A stretch of 64,000 nucleotides of DNA from Rostratula benghalensis (lineage: Eukaryota > Chordata > Aves > Charadriiformes > Rostratulidae): NCBI GenBank assembly GCA_013399305.1, contig VXAI01000013.1:8896221-8960220 (forward strand). The letters are read 5' to 3'. The notes beneath the pieces are model-generated. The model was not told the DNA's origin. It worked only from the letters and a program-made list of their open reading frames with translations, and made no database searches. Positions 12,173-25,000 of this stretch are shown here, in pieces (within the stretch, counting starts at the first letter, position 1; each line of letters opens with the position of its first letter). The position numbers and the translations under genes were made by a program.

Positions 12173-12701
12173 CCTCTTCCTTTCATCTAGGCTGAGAATC
12201 CCCCCCTCATTTCACTGAACAGTACCATTTACCATTTCTCTAAGCATCTGTGTCTGTAGCCACTCCCCAGGTTTGTTTTTGTTTTTTCTAACCAGTCACA
12301 TCTATGCCTGCCTCCAGACCTTATGGCTGGTTAGAGTATCTGCTAAGAGAACATTTCAAAAGCAATCTCAACCCTGCTGGAGCCTGCCATTACTGGATTT
12401 ACTATGCTTTGAACTAGTGCTTTACCTTTTGTTTTTGATATATATGTGACAATGTTTACAGGCATTTCTATCAGTTCAAGATACTAACTGGAGAGACTAA
12501 AACATTCTCCAACTATGCTGGCCAAATGTTTGAAAGCAAGAAATCTCCCATTGCTTCAATTTCCTTCAAATACTTAATATTTTCCTTTGGGGAAGTAACT
12601 TGTGTTTTATCATAATAATTTCTATTTGCTTCTGGAGCATGAGTCATGCTCTTCAATTATTTTCGGTTGATTGTGTAATTATTAGTGAGAATGGGGTCTG
12701 G

Positions 12702-12748
12702 CTAGTCTTTATTCAGTTTGGGTTTTTCAAATAAGAATTTCTGCTTAC
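12702..12748 (-). other. MDFIC: in-frame read-through past the exon 3 donor, 15 codons then stop
   Basis: If the exon 3 donor is not used, the reading frame continues into intron 3 for 15 residues (GKQKFLFEKPKLNKD) and stops at TAG, 12702-12704. The product would end right after the Ser/Lys-rich segment and lack the whole I-mfa domain. The tail is basic and hydrophobic. An AATAAA lies inside its last codons, so this could be a composite terminal exon used by intronic polyadenylation. The sequence is seen directly; its use is inference. Confidence 0.4.
12708..12713 (-). promoter_or_regulatory. MDFIC: intronic AATAAA poly(A) signal
   Basis: Canonical AATAAA on the minus strand starts 36 nt after the exon 3 donor and overlaps the Asn-Lys codons of the read-through tail. 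Downstream sequence is A/C-rich without a clear GU-rich element, which weakens the case for cleavage here. Confidence 0.4.
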
Positions 12749-13024
12749 CTTCAGGTGAAGTACCCGGCTTTTGAGAAAACACAGAGCTTATTTTACTCTT
12801 CTTGCTGCTGTTGCTGTTGACAGACAAGGTGGACTGAATCTTTCTGTGCATTTTTTCTGAAACAGGAGCCGAAAGTTTTCTGTTGTCTGCTGGCACGTGC
12901 TTGACCCCGTTGTGAATTCCACTTCCATTACTCAGACCCGCGTGGCCATTTTGGATTTTGCCACTTTCTTCCTCACCTCTTTCCAGTGCTGAAGTATTTG
13001 GCTGAGGCAAACGTTGAGGTTGTG
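12749..13024 (-). CDS. MDFIC: MDFIC exon 3: Ser/Lys-rich linker before the I-mfa domain
   Basis: This 276-nt exon begins in phase after codon base 1. The first bases CA complete a Thr codon with the final A of exon 2, 91 codons follow, and the last G opens the Asp codon finished in the terminal exon. The acceptor is a good pyrimidine tract ending TTTTAAG and the donor is GTAAGC. The product runs TQPQRLPQ ... GEEESGKIQNG ... DNRKLSAPVSEKMHRKIQ ... KKSKISSVFSQKPGTSPE. These blocks (NG-rich stretch, KLSAPVS, MHRKIQS, SKKSK, VFSQK) are the characteristic middle of MDFIC. It is low-complexity and probably disordered, with basic clusters that could serve nuclear or nucleolar localisation and with many Ser that could be phosphorylated. 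Family identity is secure; the localisation role is inferred. Confidence 0.95.
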
Positions 13025-15164
13025 CTTAAAATGAAAGAGAGAAAGGTTTAATATAAATTGTAAATTGTTAAGTGAACACTCTAGGCTAGAGTGGGAAGGC
13101 AACTTTCATTGCTCGTACTGATCAAAGAATAGACTGAAAAGTCAACATTCCCCTATCAAAAAAAGAAAGAAAAAATATCTCTAGATTAAAAATAATTATT
13201 AGGTATTTGAAAGTGGCTCATGTCTGTATGAGACCAAGATTCCCTCTTCATCACTGCATGGAAAGATTTGCATTGCTCTGTGAATTAGCCAGAGAGAGTA
13301 AGGCAGTAATTTAAAGAAGGAAAAATATCAGGAATGGGAGAAAAGGTAGCAAAACTGAGGTAAACTTGGGTTAAGACTGGGGGGAAATGCAAAAGGAGAG
13401 AAAAAGGTATAGGAGAGAAGACACAGACTGCAGTAACAGAAGTGAAGCTGCAGGCTGGCCAACCTGCCAGTCTTCAGAAGATAACCCGAGTGACAAGGTC
13501 GGACATCCCCCAACAACGAGCCACCACAGACCAGTATATTAGAGAAGAAAAGGAGTATCCAGGTAACAACAGTTTGAAGTTAAGCTCATAAAGATTGTGC
13601 ATTGCTGGGAAAGAACAAAACCAATCAAAAACTGTTTTTGTGGAAAAGGTGATCCAGTAATCAGAAGGAACATGCTTTCAAACGCCACAAACCAAAGGCT
13701 TCCCATTCATAGTCCTCAATTCCAAATCAAAATTTAAAAATATCTGTAATGGGCCAGTTAGGGCTTTAATGGCAAAAAAAAAAATTATATGATCAAAGGG
13801 AAAAACAAATACAAAACCTGTCAAGGCAGGAATCTCCACTGGCCTGGTTAAGACTCCAAGAGTGCATTTTAATCAGAGAGCATGAAACTTGACCATTCTT
13901 TATTGAGCTACTGTATCATAAAGGAGCATATTTTTAATAACACGGAAAATGCATTGTCTGTGTATTTAAAGCCTGGATCTAAATAAAAGAAAATATGCAG
14001 GATTTTTTTTAATGTAAAACTTTAATTTAAAAAGTAGTTTCCAATTAGAGATTCTTATTCAGAAAAAAAATTTGCATATTTGTTCAAAAAATAATTAAAC
14101 TATAAACACAGTAACACAACAAGATTTCAGAATCAAAAAGCATCAGCCCAATCACCTCTCTTAATCAAAACATTACTATGTCTTGTTTGGACATAAAGAG
14201 GTTTTCAGACAGTCCAATCTTCCAACTACTTACAAATTTAATATCGTGGAAAAAGCCTAGACTCTACTGAACACTCAACTGAAGAGAGATTAGAGAGTAC
14301 AAGATGTAAAGAAAAACAGGGCTGCAATTTCATTCTCTTGTCAGATGATTCACTTGCATTTTCAGATGATTTCACAGTATTGCTTTGTATGTAGATTACA
14401 CTGTGTCCAAGATAACCATAGATATAGACAATTCTGGTTACCTTCCTCTAAAAGAAACATCTCCACTGATCAATTAAGGTACAAGTGGCCAGACTTTTGG
14501 AAAAATACTATTGGGACACACACACCCATGGTCCCTAAAAAACCTCTCAGTTCTGAAATTGCCTGTCAAAACCCCCCATGCTTCCCCTTTATCAAGGACA
14601 CTGATATCATTCTCAGATTGCCTCCTCCAACTATCACAAACTTGTCCCAATTAAGCTTCAGAATCTTAAACTTTAACTCCTGGTCACATTCACAGGCAAA
14701 AAGAGATACTTATCATAAGAGTTTTTCTTGCCATTTGTTTCTTTTTAGTTACAGCAATTAAGATTTTAAGATACCCTAATAATGATGTCTCCCCACATTA
14801 TGCTGCCACATACAATTCCCAAATGCAGAGTGGTGCAGTTGCACCAATAACCTAGAATTACTGGGAAGGGGTTAGCCTTCCCCAATAAATAAAAGCAACA
14901 GACTATACTAAAAAAAAAAAAGTATGTCTGGACATGCAAGTTTCTAAACCTAGCAGTTATGACCTTTTCTGAGCCACTTAAATTGATGGTGGCAGCTTAC
15001 AGGTTTTTTGCATGTTTTTGGTGCTTTACTTCAATAGAGAAACTCAGCAAGTTATCAAAAATTCCATCTTTAAGATTAGATGTGTTTCTGTCAAACCATA
15101 GGTAAATGGGAAGTCATGGGGAATCTAAACAGTCATTCATGTTTGCTTTCATTACTATTTTTAC

Positions 15165-15294
15165 AAAGGTTTTTTTGGAGGGAAGGGGTGGTTTTGTTGA
15201 GGGTTTGTTCTTCCATTTTTGTTTTGGGGTTTTTATGTTTGTTTTTATTGGGTTGGGTTTGGTTTCGGGGTATTTTTGGGGTTTTTTTTTTTCA
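15165..15294. repeat. G/T-rich low-complexity tract
   Basis: About 130 bp is almost free of A and C on plus, with many GGG and TTT runs. The transcribed (minus) strand is therefore A/C-rich. It resembles expanded GTTT/GGTTT simple sequence rather than a coding or transposon segment, and the 83- and 91-codon frames across it are artefacts of composition. Confidence 0.8.
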
Positions 15295-18200
15295 ATCCTG
15301 TTCCCAAAGTACTCTTACTTCAATCTTTTAGCATTTACATACAACTTTTTAGCTGACTGGCTTTACAGTATTCACATGTGATATGCAGGTCAAATCAAAA
15401 TGGAATAAAACCCCAAATGGATTAGTTATCTCAATTTAAATTTATTTTAACTTTATTGATAATTTTGCACCAGGGAGACTTGAATCTTATGGTTAAAACA
15501 CACTTGAAACCAATTAGGAACCATATGACCACATTCTAGCATAAAGAACAAAAGCAATTGACAGTTCCAAGATTAAGCCACAACCCTTTAGTTTAAAACA
15601 GAAATATTTCTACCTTATTTTTTAAAGGTTGTGTATATCTAAAAAAAAAAAAAAAAAGGTGTAATATGGGGAACGACACAATGCTTCTTAAAACACAGTG
15701 ATACCCAGGGACTCTCACTCTCTCTTTAATGATCCACTGCTCTCATTCAGCTGTCTTTCTTTTTTCAAATCTTTACATATGTGACAGCTCTCAAAAGTAG
15801 ACCATAGACCATCTGGCATTTTCAGAGGTGTAACTTGTGCAAATTCAGCTCTACTGGGAACACAATGCTATCTTCTGCCTGCGTTATAAAAGATACAATA
15901 GAATGTAGAACTTATGAGTTGTTTTGAATTATTCATTTTTTGCCTGTATATTCAAGAAATTTTACAAACTCTGCATTTTGTACTACATAATCACATGCGT
16001 TAAAGGTACAAAGAAACTTTTTGACACCTCTTTTCTACAGAAAGATGGCATTTTGTTTGATATGTGAACATTCAGCGCCTGTTATATCATTCTAAACAGG
16101 CCGTGTGCTGCTACAAAAGATCCCATTTTACACTCTATGTATGAGCAAAAAATTTTATTCTTGATATTCAGTAACCAACGCAATACACATCAAAATTTCA
16201 AATATGAGTTGGATGAACATTCAGCATCTTCAAATCAGGATGGCACTGGTCACTTACTATATGTTAAAGATTTAAAAAAAAAATAATCGTTCCTCACACA
16301 ACATAGAAACATTGTCATTTCAAACATCCACAATGAATAGTTTCAAATGTGCTAAGAAATACCGTGCTTTTTAGGTTAATATGTTTTTAATCTTTAGCAA
16401 AACCAGTAGATTTAAGTCAATATTTTATACAGTACTAACACTAGTGGATTTTCAATAAGAATGATAAATATTGGATTAATGATTCAATAGACTGAATCTT
16501 TTTTGATAGAAAACTAGCAGATAATGTAGCTAGTAATAACTATACATGAATGTGCTGCCTGTGGAAAAGCAATAAAAAGCCAATATATTGCTATAGCATA
16601 TAATCTATTAGCGTGTTTCACTGCTTCCTTGTCATTGGTTTCCTTGCAAAGTGGGCCTTAATACAATAACTTCTGCTGTTATTTAACTGACTTTACATAA
16701 TAATTTAATTGTGAGGTTACTATCTGGTGAATAAATATTCAAGTTCTAAACATTTACTACGGTTTTGATGGTTTTGAAGTCACTATGCACACTCTCATTC
16801 AGACTATAAAATTCTTAGCACAGTTTAAATGAATGTGCATGTGTGTATGTACACTGACAATACATAGTTTACATCTTGCAAAATAACAGCTATTCTTAGG
16901 ATAAAAAATCCTGATGGATGCATTTAACAGAAAAATGTATGTCAACACAGGGAAACTCTCAACCAAATGAGGACAATCTAAGCTATCATTAGGGATTTTA
17001 GACAAAAACAAAAAAACAAACATACCCAGAGTACAGACTCCTCAGAGTCAAAGTGAATCAAAAGAAAACATCAGGAGGGAGAGTAGAATTGAGAGGGCTA
17101 ATTAGTAGCCTAATCACATCAAAAGCAATCCCAAGGCAGCTGATACTGACGCCCGTGGTGTTTGCTAGGCTGGCCAATGCCACCGATGGGAAAAATACTC
17201 CTCAGTTTGCAGCTTGGGTCATCTGACTGCATACCCAGCAAGGTAAGCACGTTGCTTTTCTTCGTTTAGGACACAATAGCTTATGACATCAGATCAGGCC
17301 ACAGAAGCAGTATTTGTGCAGGTGGACTAGGGAGGAATAAAAAACTCAACTCCTGGGTGTAAAAAAAAAAACAAACATAACCTTTGGTATTTTCAAATAT
17401 TGAGAAAATACAAAGTATGGTTTCATTAGAAAATACCTTCAACACTTCTCTGCCTCCCAAAGCAGTTGAAACCACCATAAGAGGATCAAGTCTTTTGAGG
17501 AAATACAGAGGTCTTGCTTGGGTCCATTAACGCTGAAAGCCAAGATCTACATGCTAATTTGAGCCGGGCAAATTCTTTGATCTCAGTGGTAGCTGCTCCT
17601 ACTCCCTCTGCATGGATCACACGGAAGAGACCACATGCAAGGGAGGTAAGAATCGGGCCTCTGGTTTTTATCAGTGCTTCTTTGTAACACGACGCTTGGG
17701 GGGGGAAATAAAGCAGATGACAGATAGTCATGGATTGCACCGTAAAACCGGGGGCTGCCTGGATTCTAGAGTAAAATTAAGATGCTTCCAAATTGCTTCT
17801 GGAAAAGACATAAATTCCTGAGACGCAAATGGCAACATTTCCAATTGACTAGCAAAAAATCTTATCTTTTAAAAAATACTACAAATTGTATGCATTCATA
17901 TGCTCGATAAGCATAAAATTCCAGTGAACCTGAGAGAACTCAAATATCTCAATTTCTCTCCCTCCCCACTTTTTTAACTAAAATCCTGACTAGTCTCTAC
18001 ATGGATCTTCAAACTACATCAATAGTTTTCTCTGCCTAGCTATCCAGAATATTAACATTCAGATTACAAGATGTACCTCTGAGTCAACCTGTGAAGTGGC
18101 TTTTGTCAGCAATTATTTTTGAATATTTTCCAAGACATAAATAGCATATACTGCAGCTTCCATATCACAGAAGGCATACATTAACTAAATAACAAGGTAC

Positions 18201-18670
18201 CATCAAGGTACGATCTATCTTTTAAAATCAATTTTTTACACTGAATTTTTTATACCATGCTGACTTTACAAGGAAAACAAAGTACCAACTAACAGCATCA
18301 ACCACCTTTTTAGAATTGCTTCTTCTAAGACATGAGGACATCTTCAAAATGAATACAATATATTATTATGAAACAGGATGGCCTTTGTAATGAAAATACT
18401 GTAGTAAAATTGCTGGTACGAGTTTTACAGGACCCACACTGAGAACGCTTTGTTAAAATGCGTCTGAGAACACATCCAGGGAACACCAGGTGTAACAGAA
18501 ACGGGGCTGGCAGGGGACAAAGGGAAAAGACATTTTATCCCATCAGCTCTCAGTCAGTGGAGGGCTGACAAGAATGGCAAAGGCACGTCTGCGTGTGTGT
18601 TTACGGGTTGAGAAGGCGACACAAGCGCATGAGAAGGTGCCAAGAGTACTCTTAAATCTGTGCAAAGACA

Positions 18671-18702
18671 CCTGCAGTGCCTGCCTTTGGAAGCACTGCA
18701 GG
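18671..18702. repeat. 10-bp perfect inverted repeat, 12-nt loop
   Basis: CCTGCAGTGC (18671-18680) and GCACTGCAGG (18693-18702) are exact reverse complements, and each arm contains a PstI-like CTGCAG palindrome. The stem is too short for a standard pre-miRNA. Confidence 0.65.
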
Positions 18703-21700
18703 ACCTTACACACTGTTTGAAGGGTTGCAGGAATTGTATAAAGAGGTCTTTGACGTACCCAGAAAGAAGCAGTTACCACTGGGAAGCATGAAAAGGGCTG
18801 GTAGCCAGAGGTGTACAAAGTTGATAGGCATTCCCTCTGAAAATGTCGAGCGAATTTTTCTATTTACAAATCCTCTTCCCTGACATGTTTTTTTTTTTTT
18901 TTTCAAAATGAAGAAATGCCTGCTGATCTTTTCAATGACAGCAACACTAAATTTTTAATCAATGCTGAACTGAGTAAATCCTTAACATTTTCACTACCTG
19001 TCTTTTAATGATGAACTCAAAATCCAAATATCCTTGTTTTTCTAATTACCATTAGATTATCAGTAAAATCTCCTTCTTTATTATACACAAATCTTGCAAT
19101 CATTGGCAATGTTTTTTGTGAGACTGAAAACATTGGCATCTATCATCAACTTTGACGATGACTTGAAAATTCTTGCCAGACCACAATATAGTTAGAAATG
19201 AAGATGGTTCACATACTGCAATGATTGTCAAGCCACATCCACATAAAGTGACATATAGTTCCTACTGTGGCATACAGTTTTTCATTTCTTGAGAACCAGA
19301 AGCCGTAGCTCACCATGAAAAATCCAAGAGAATAGCCAAACCCCAAAGTGGACATTGTTGGTTACAGGCACTCAAACACCTGTGGAATAAATTTCTATAT
19401 AAAGCTGTGTTCAGAAGTGGGAAATTTTACTTCAAGCTTTCCACTTACAATATTTATCTATCTGTTTTTCTCCTCATACATTCTGCTAGAGGACTGGAAA
19501 AGGACAGCAGTCTATCTACTCTTGTTTCACAGCATTACAAATACTTACAGCAATGGCAACCGTTGCACAGATGTGTGCAGTAGCAAATTAACTCAGGGTC
19601 ACCATTCCAACGTTTCATGGAGTTTACACCTTATTCAATGACTTTTGAAGGTGATTTTATTTTTTTATTTAAGGCAAAGTAGTTATTACTTCCTGTGTTT
19701 TCTACATAGGCAACTTATTAAGAGGCATAATGATCTACTTGATTTTTGTTGCAGTTGTTGTTAAGTCTTTCTCTATAATGCACTGTGGCTTGCAGAAATT
19801 TGGCATGAGAACAAAATAATATAAAAATTAAAAATCAGATAGTTAAGCTCTTTGTTAATTTCTAAAGTGAGGAAAGTTACTTATTCCTGAAACACAATCA
19901 GTGATTTATTAAACATGAAGACAGTCCCCAAAATTATAAAGGATACAAAAGGGTGCCAACCCAATAAAATCCCACCTCACCAAGGAACAGAATGCTTTGC
20001 TTCTGGAGCTTTAATTTTAAAAGGGAGGTTAATTACCCACTAGACTCAAAAAAGGAATCCAAGCTGTTGGCATGACAATTACAGCAGTTATGCAATTAGT
20101 ACCTATTACAACATATGGTTATACCATTGCATAAAGGCACACTAGCGTCACATGGAACTTAAGACATTAAGTCAAAAATTTGAAACAGTTTTGATGTCCC
20201 TCACCATTGTGTTACTTGTTCCCAAATCAAATAATAAATATCAAAGAGAAGCTACAAACAACAGGATATCGCTTGCTGGGTATTGCCTCATAAGCGGCAC
20301 AGCAGGATGTATCAGACAGGAGAGATAACCTTAATGTCACTAACAGCTGTAACCTGGGCAAGTGCACAAACAGGTCCTTTTGGCTCCACCACCTCCCACT
20401 CCCTTCCTCAAAACCCCAAAACCCACTGAAAAATGTTTCACTGGAAGAAAAAACATGGGATGGTTAGGCAAAGAGCTTTGCAGCCTGCCCCTAGCCATTC
20501 TCGTTTCAGTGAGAAAATATTAATTCTCCATGGAACATAGAGACTGAGTTTTCAGATAAAGAGATTACAGTGTTCAGTTAAACTCATACAAATATACACA
20601 ACAACTGGCTGTACTTGGCTTTAAAAAGAACATGATGGCAAATGCTTGAAATGAGCAACTCCCTTATGTTCACTGCTCCTCTGAGTGACCGAATTTCAGA
20701 AGACTCCAAAAAGTGTTCCACCTCAAGCGTGAATATGGCATCCTGCTCTTAGTGCTCTGTCTTTTGTAATCTCTGTAACTCTAAGTAATACCCAGTGCTA
20801 CTACTAACAAAACCAACCAGATGCAAAAAGAAAAATTAGAGTAAAACCAGGATGGCAACATAGAGGAGGTAATGTAAAAGGTTAGCGGGAAAACAGAATA
20901 TCAGCAAAAAATTGGAATGCACACATTGATATCCGAGTCTCTGACCCCATTGCTACTTATTTTCTCTCTGTTATTCTTTCCAGCAACCTAGGGCTGATGC
21001 TAAGTTTGGCATCAACTGCTACCAAGTACCAGAAAACCAAAGAAAGAGAAAGCACAGCTGCAAGGAAAATGGAACAGGAGAAGCAAATGGGCAGTAACCA
21101 CGAGGAACAGGCTAAAACTTGAGATTTTACATTATTAAAGCAATAGTAGGGCAAAAACATCAAAAGAAAAAAACCAGCAGATAGCAACCACCCAGAATAA
21201 GACAGCACTGGAGGGGAAGGAGCCAGAAAGGGAAAAAATACATAGTGAGCTGAGCCACTTCAGTCTGTGAGGGCAGAAAAGAGTAAGGAAGAAGAAACAA
21301 AAAAATTCACAAGCAAAATCCCACTAGAGCTGAAGTAGTTGCTACAAATTTTACAAGTAAGAAACGAATTAAAAGATAAATCACTAGATGATAAGCAATG
21401 AAATCAAACAAAGACCAAAACATCGTATTTATACAGTGGTCTAGTGTTGAAGCAATAGTTCCCTTTCTGCTCGAGGTCAGAAAGGCTCCTGGATCCCAGG
21501 CCAAAAATCAGACACATTCAGCAATAGCAGCCTGATGGAAAATGGAAATTCTGTGTCAGAAAGCAGGGCGAGGACTTGAGGTCCACAACAATAACTCTTC
21601 ATGACCCAGCTTGTGGTTATTACAGACTGGGTAGTTAATAGACTGATTATCAGTGGAGAAAAAAGATGTGGAAACCTAGTAGAGAGCAAAGCAAGTGTGC

Positions 21701-21880
21701 ACTGAAAATGCAAAGTGTGAGGAGAAATAGAAGCCACATACATCAGCACAGACAACATTAAATGCACTGAGGTAGTCTCAGCTACAGATGTCCTTCAGCT
21801 AGGGGAGTTCCCTCATGGTAAGCAGTGTCTAGGAGATGGGCTCAAGACCCCTTCATCAGTCCTCCCTGGCGACTATGCCC

Positions 21881-22012
21881 ATAGAATCATGGTATCATAG
21901 AATGGTTTGGGTTGGAAGGGACCTTAAAGATCATCTAGTTCCAACTCCCTGCCGTGGGCAGGGACATCTCCCACCAGACCAGGTTGCTCCCTGCCACAGA
22001 TCCCACCTGGTC
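21881..22012 (-). mobile_element. CR1 LINE 3' fragment
   Basis: This reads as the reverse complement of the avian CR1 3' end. It begins with ATCATAGAATGG-type terminal repeats, then GGTTGGAAGGGACCTTAAAG, ATCATCTAGTTCCAACTCCC and the GTGGGCAGGGACATCTCCCA block, before losing similarity. The element's 3' end is at the left, so its sense strand is minus, the same as MDFIC. It is 5'-truncated, as most CR1 copies are. Confidence 0.93.
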
Positions 22013-25000
22013 ATTATGGCTGTGGGCTGGACAAGCAAGCCTTCCCCATCCTAAATCACTTAAGGGACCCCCAGGTCACCCAAGGATTTTGAGTCACACA
22101 CAGAAAGTCCAGACATTTCTGCCATAACCAAAGCTGCATCTTGAACTGCTTTATGCCACTAACGCACCAGCTTGGCATCAAGACAACCCAGAAATGACAT
22201 CTGTTTTTCCTTTTAATTAGATCCTTGAGAATACACCTTGAAAAATCCCCTCGTCAGAGAGTCCTTGAAAATTCTAAATTCTCTTTTATCTTTCCCTAGA
22301 TTCAAAACTGCAGGCAGTCATGGACTAAAGGCTGCATCTCTCCATCAGAGCTCACTGCCCTTTCTCTTCCCCTCCCCACCCCACAGACAGTTTAACTTTG
22401 TTTTATGCTAAAACTGTAGTTTCATACGCTGAAGGGAAAGGCAATGTTATGTTTCACAATTCAAGAATTTACCAACTTAAGAGATATCTATGTTCAATTC
22501 AAAGTTGAATGTGCTTAACGCATAATCATTGTCACCAATACTTAGCCCAAAGAAAAATGGTTTTGACTTACTTCTTATTTACTGTATTCTACTAAAATAG
22601 TCTAGGAAGTCCTCTTTCTGACTCAGCTGGACAAACCCACCCATCCTGGCCAAGCTCTCATACATGACCTCCATTACATGAATTCAGTATAGTAAAAAAA
22701 ATTATGCTAAATGAGTTTTTGCCTCCTGATCACGTACACATCCCTTAGAACAGTGCAAAAGTCAAATTGCTGACCATGCCCACTGAAGAGCAAACTTCCT
22801 GTAAAAACGATGCACTTAGTTTCCTGAAAGGAAGCAAAGCATAAGCTGCTCAAACAATTCACCAGAAAGCTCTGATATCTGAGCCACGCAGTTATAAATC
22901 TGTCCCGCTAGAAAAATACAGTATCATATCAGTGACTAACAGTTACAAGCCCAAAAATCCAGAGAAACAAATGCATTAACACAAAAGCAGAAAGCACTGG
23001 ATTATCTGAAGAAACAGGTAAACTGTCTTATGTGTTGAAATTACCTGTAAAACTTTTTTCTTTCATCCCACAACCGAGCTAAAATTCTGATTCTCCACTC
23101 TGTTCATGAAACACAATATAAATCTCTATGAAATTATTGTGCCCAAACGATTTCAATGTAATAGAGGCCAGTAGCACCTGCAAGTCCTTATACTGCAGAG
23201 CTGACTGAATAGCAGCAGACGACTGGTTTTTATCTCCAACATACAGAATGGGAGTATTCTTATTTCAACATGTTTAAAAGCATTACATATGGAACCATTT
23301 TCATTCTCTATTTAAAAAAAAATAAATAAGCTCTTTCAACTTAGAAAAGTATGTAATTTGGCCCACTGAAGTTTATTTAGTTCACCTTTTGTTTAATAAT
23401 ACTTCTAAGAAGCATTTAAATTTGGACGAGATCCATGCTTTGAATCAGTGCTTCTTGCAACAAGGATCTTTTTTATTTTGTCTTATTTAGAAGATATATT
23501 TCCCTTTATATACGGAGGAAAAGAAAATGCTTCTGCACACTAATCACAATTACTTTTTTTTTAAAGGGAGTGCAGATACAGCAGTGAAATCTGTGCTATG
23601 TCAACATTATTCACAATACTGTAGTGTCCATTTTTGCATTTTAAAACACTTTGTTACAAGGTTTTGCAAATAAGCTGAAGGATTTCACAGAAAAGAAACA
23701 GCATTTTAAGTGAAAGCATTAGAATTTACAGTCACATTTTATATGTTTTGGGTTGGGGTTTTTTTGTGCTTTCACAATTCAAGAGCAATAAAAAGTTACA
23801 GCTGAGGCAGCAACCTCCTCTTACCCAAAAAGACACAATGTACAGCGGCAACCCTTGTCTCACAGCAAGGCCAGCAACTACATCAAACGCAAACAACCTT
23901 CCTTCCCCGCTTGTAGAAGCCTTCAGCCCCACAAAAACATTCCTGTCACCATCAGCCACAGCAGCTCAAGCAGGCTGCTGGTGGGTGAGCCAAACTCCTG
24001 CCTCCATCCCTCCATGCTGCGCAGCTGTGCCGTGCTTGGGAAACATCTCAGCCTCCCTTCTCACATTTCTTGGCCCCGAACAGAAAAGCTTTTAAGAAAC
24101 CATTCAGACAGCTGCCAAAAGAACAGAACTGCCCTGGTTTTCATACATCCTTACCCACTCTCCTAAAGATTCACGCCATCTGCCATTTTATTTGCACTGC
24201 TGCCATAGGCCTACCATTTGGACAGAATTCCAGCACCTTTTTCTTCACTCTTTCTTCAGCCTTACTAGCTACATTTTATTGTCCCATATCATTTTAGGCT
24301 TCTGGAATTAACAACTCACAATGGGAATACCTCCTGCAACCTTACGTTTAATTAGTGTTATGCTAATTTAGACAAAATTCTTTTGTTTCTGTGCAGTGTG
24401 GTACCGCCAAGCCAAACTACTCAGAAATCATCAATATTTTATAAAGACATCTTTTTTATTGGCATTCTCAATTTTATTTCTTTAACTTTCAGCTTTTGTC
24501 AGGAATAACAGATTAAGACCAGGTTAATGTTTTGTTTATTTTATGAAAATTTTAATTTAACATAATCACATGACTCTAGAGATTTTCAGTTTGTTGTTAT
24601 ATTTAACAGCTGTTTGGGTTGGGTTTTTTTTTTTTTTTCTGAATTCACAGTATCTTTGCATAATGTTTAATTTACTGTTTATTCTCCAATTGTCAAAATA
24701 CTCATTCTAATAAGTTGGTTTCACTGCTCCTTACAAAATAGCTTAAATGTTGATGTTAACACATAGAAGCTGAAGAGAACAGGCTTTTATACTGAAGCAC
24801 TTTAAAAACATTTCCAGTCAGCCTCTTAGCACAACCTTGTTGTCATTGCTTACAGGAAAATAGACTGTTCAAACAAAAAACATGAAGAGGGAAAGTGAGG
24901 AACAGAGAAAATTACACAAACAGAAAAGAGAGAAATGGCTTGGAGACTGTAGTATAATAAGGATGGGTCAGTATTTTCTCTCTCTACTTTATGAAATAAA

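Larger units (their letters stand above)
1181..12748 (-). other. MDFIC: MDFIC intron 3 (11,568 bp)
   Basis: The donor is GTAAGC just after exon 3 (minus, from 12748) and the acceptor is AG at 1182-1181. The interior is AT-rich and mostly without recognisable repeats. Items listed separately are an old interspersed repeat (5.3 kb), a GC-rich block (6.2-6.7 kb), A-rich low complexity (7.65 kb), an inverted repeat (8.9 kb), a tandem duplication (11.4 kb), a short hairpin (12.15 kb) and the read-through tail at 12702-12748. A pyrimidine-rich stretch lies at about 9180-9480. A G-rich patch with three runs of 4-6 G is at about 10131-10151. The 60-170 codon open frames scattered here lack family resemblance and are taken as chance. 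Confidence 0.85.

Noticed and set aside
14345..14761. 138-codon plus frame in intron 2
   Set aside because: No domain, no codon bias, no homologue recognised; antisense to an intron.
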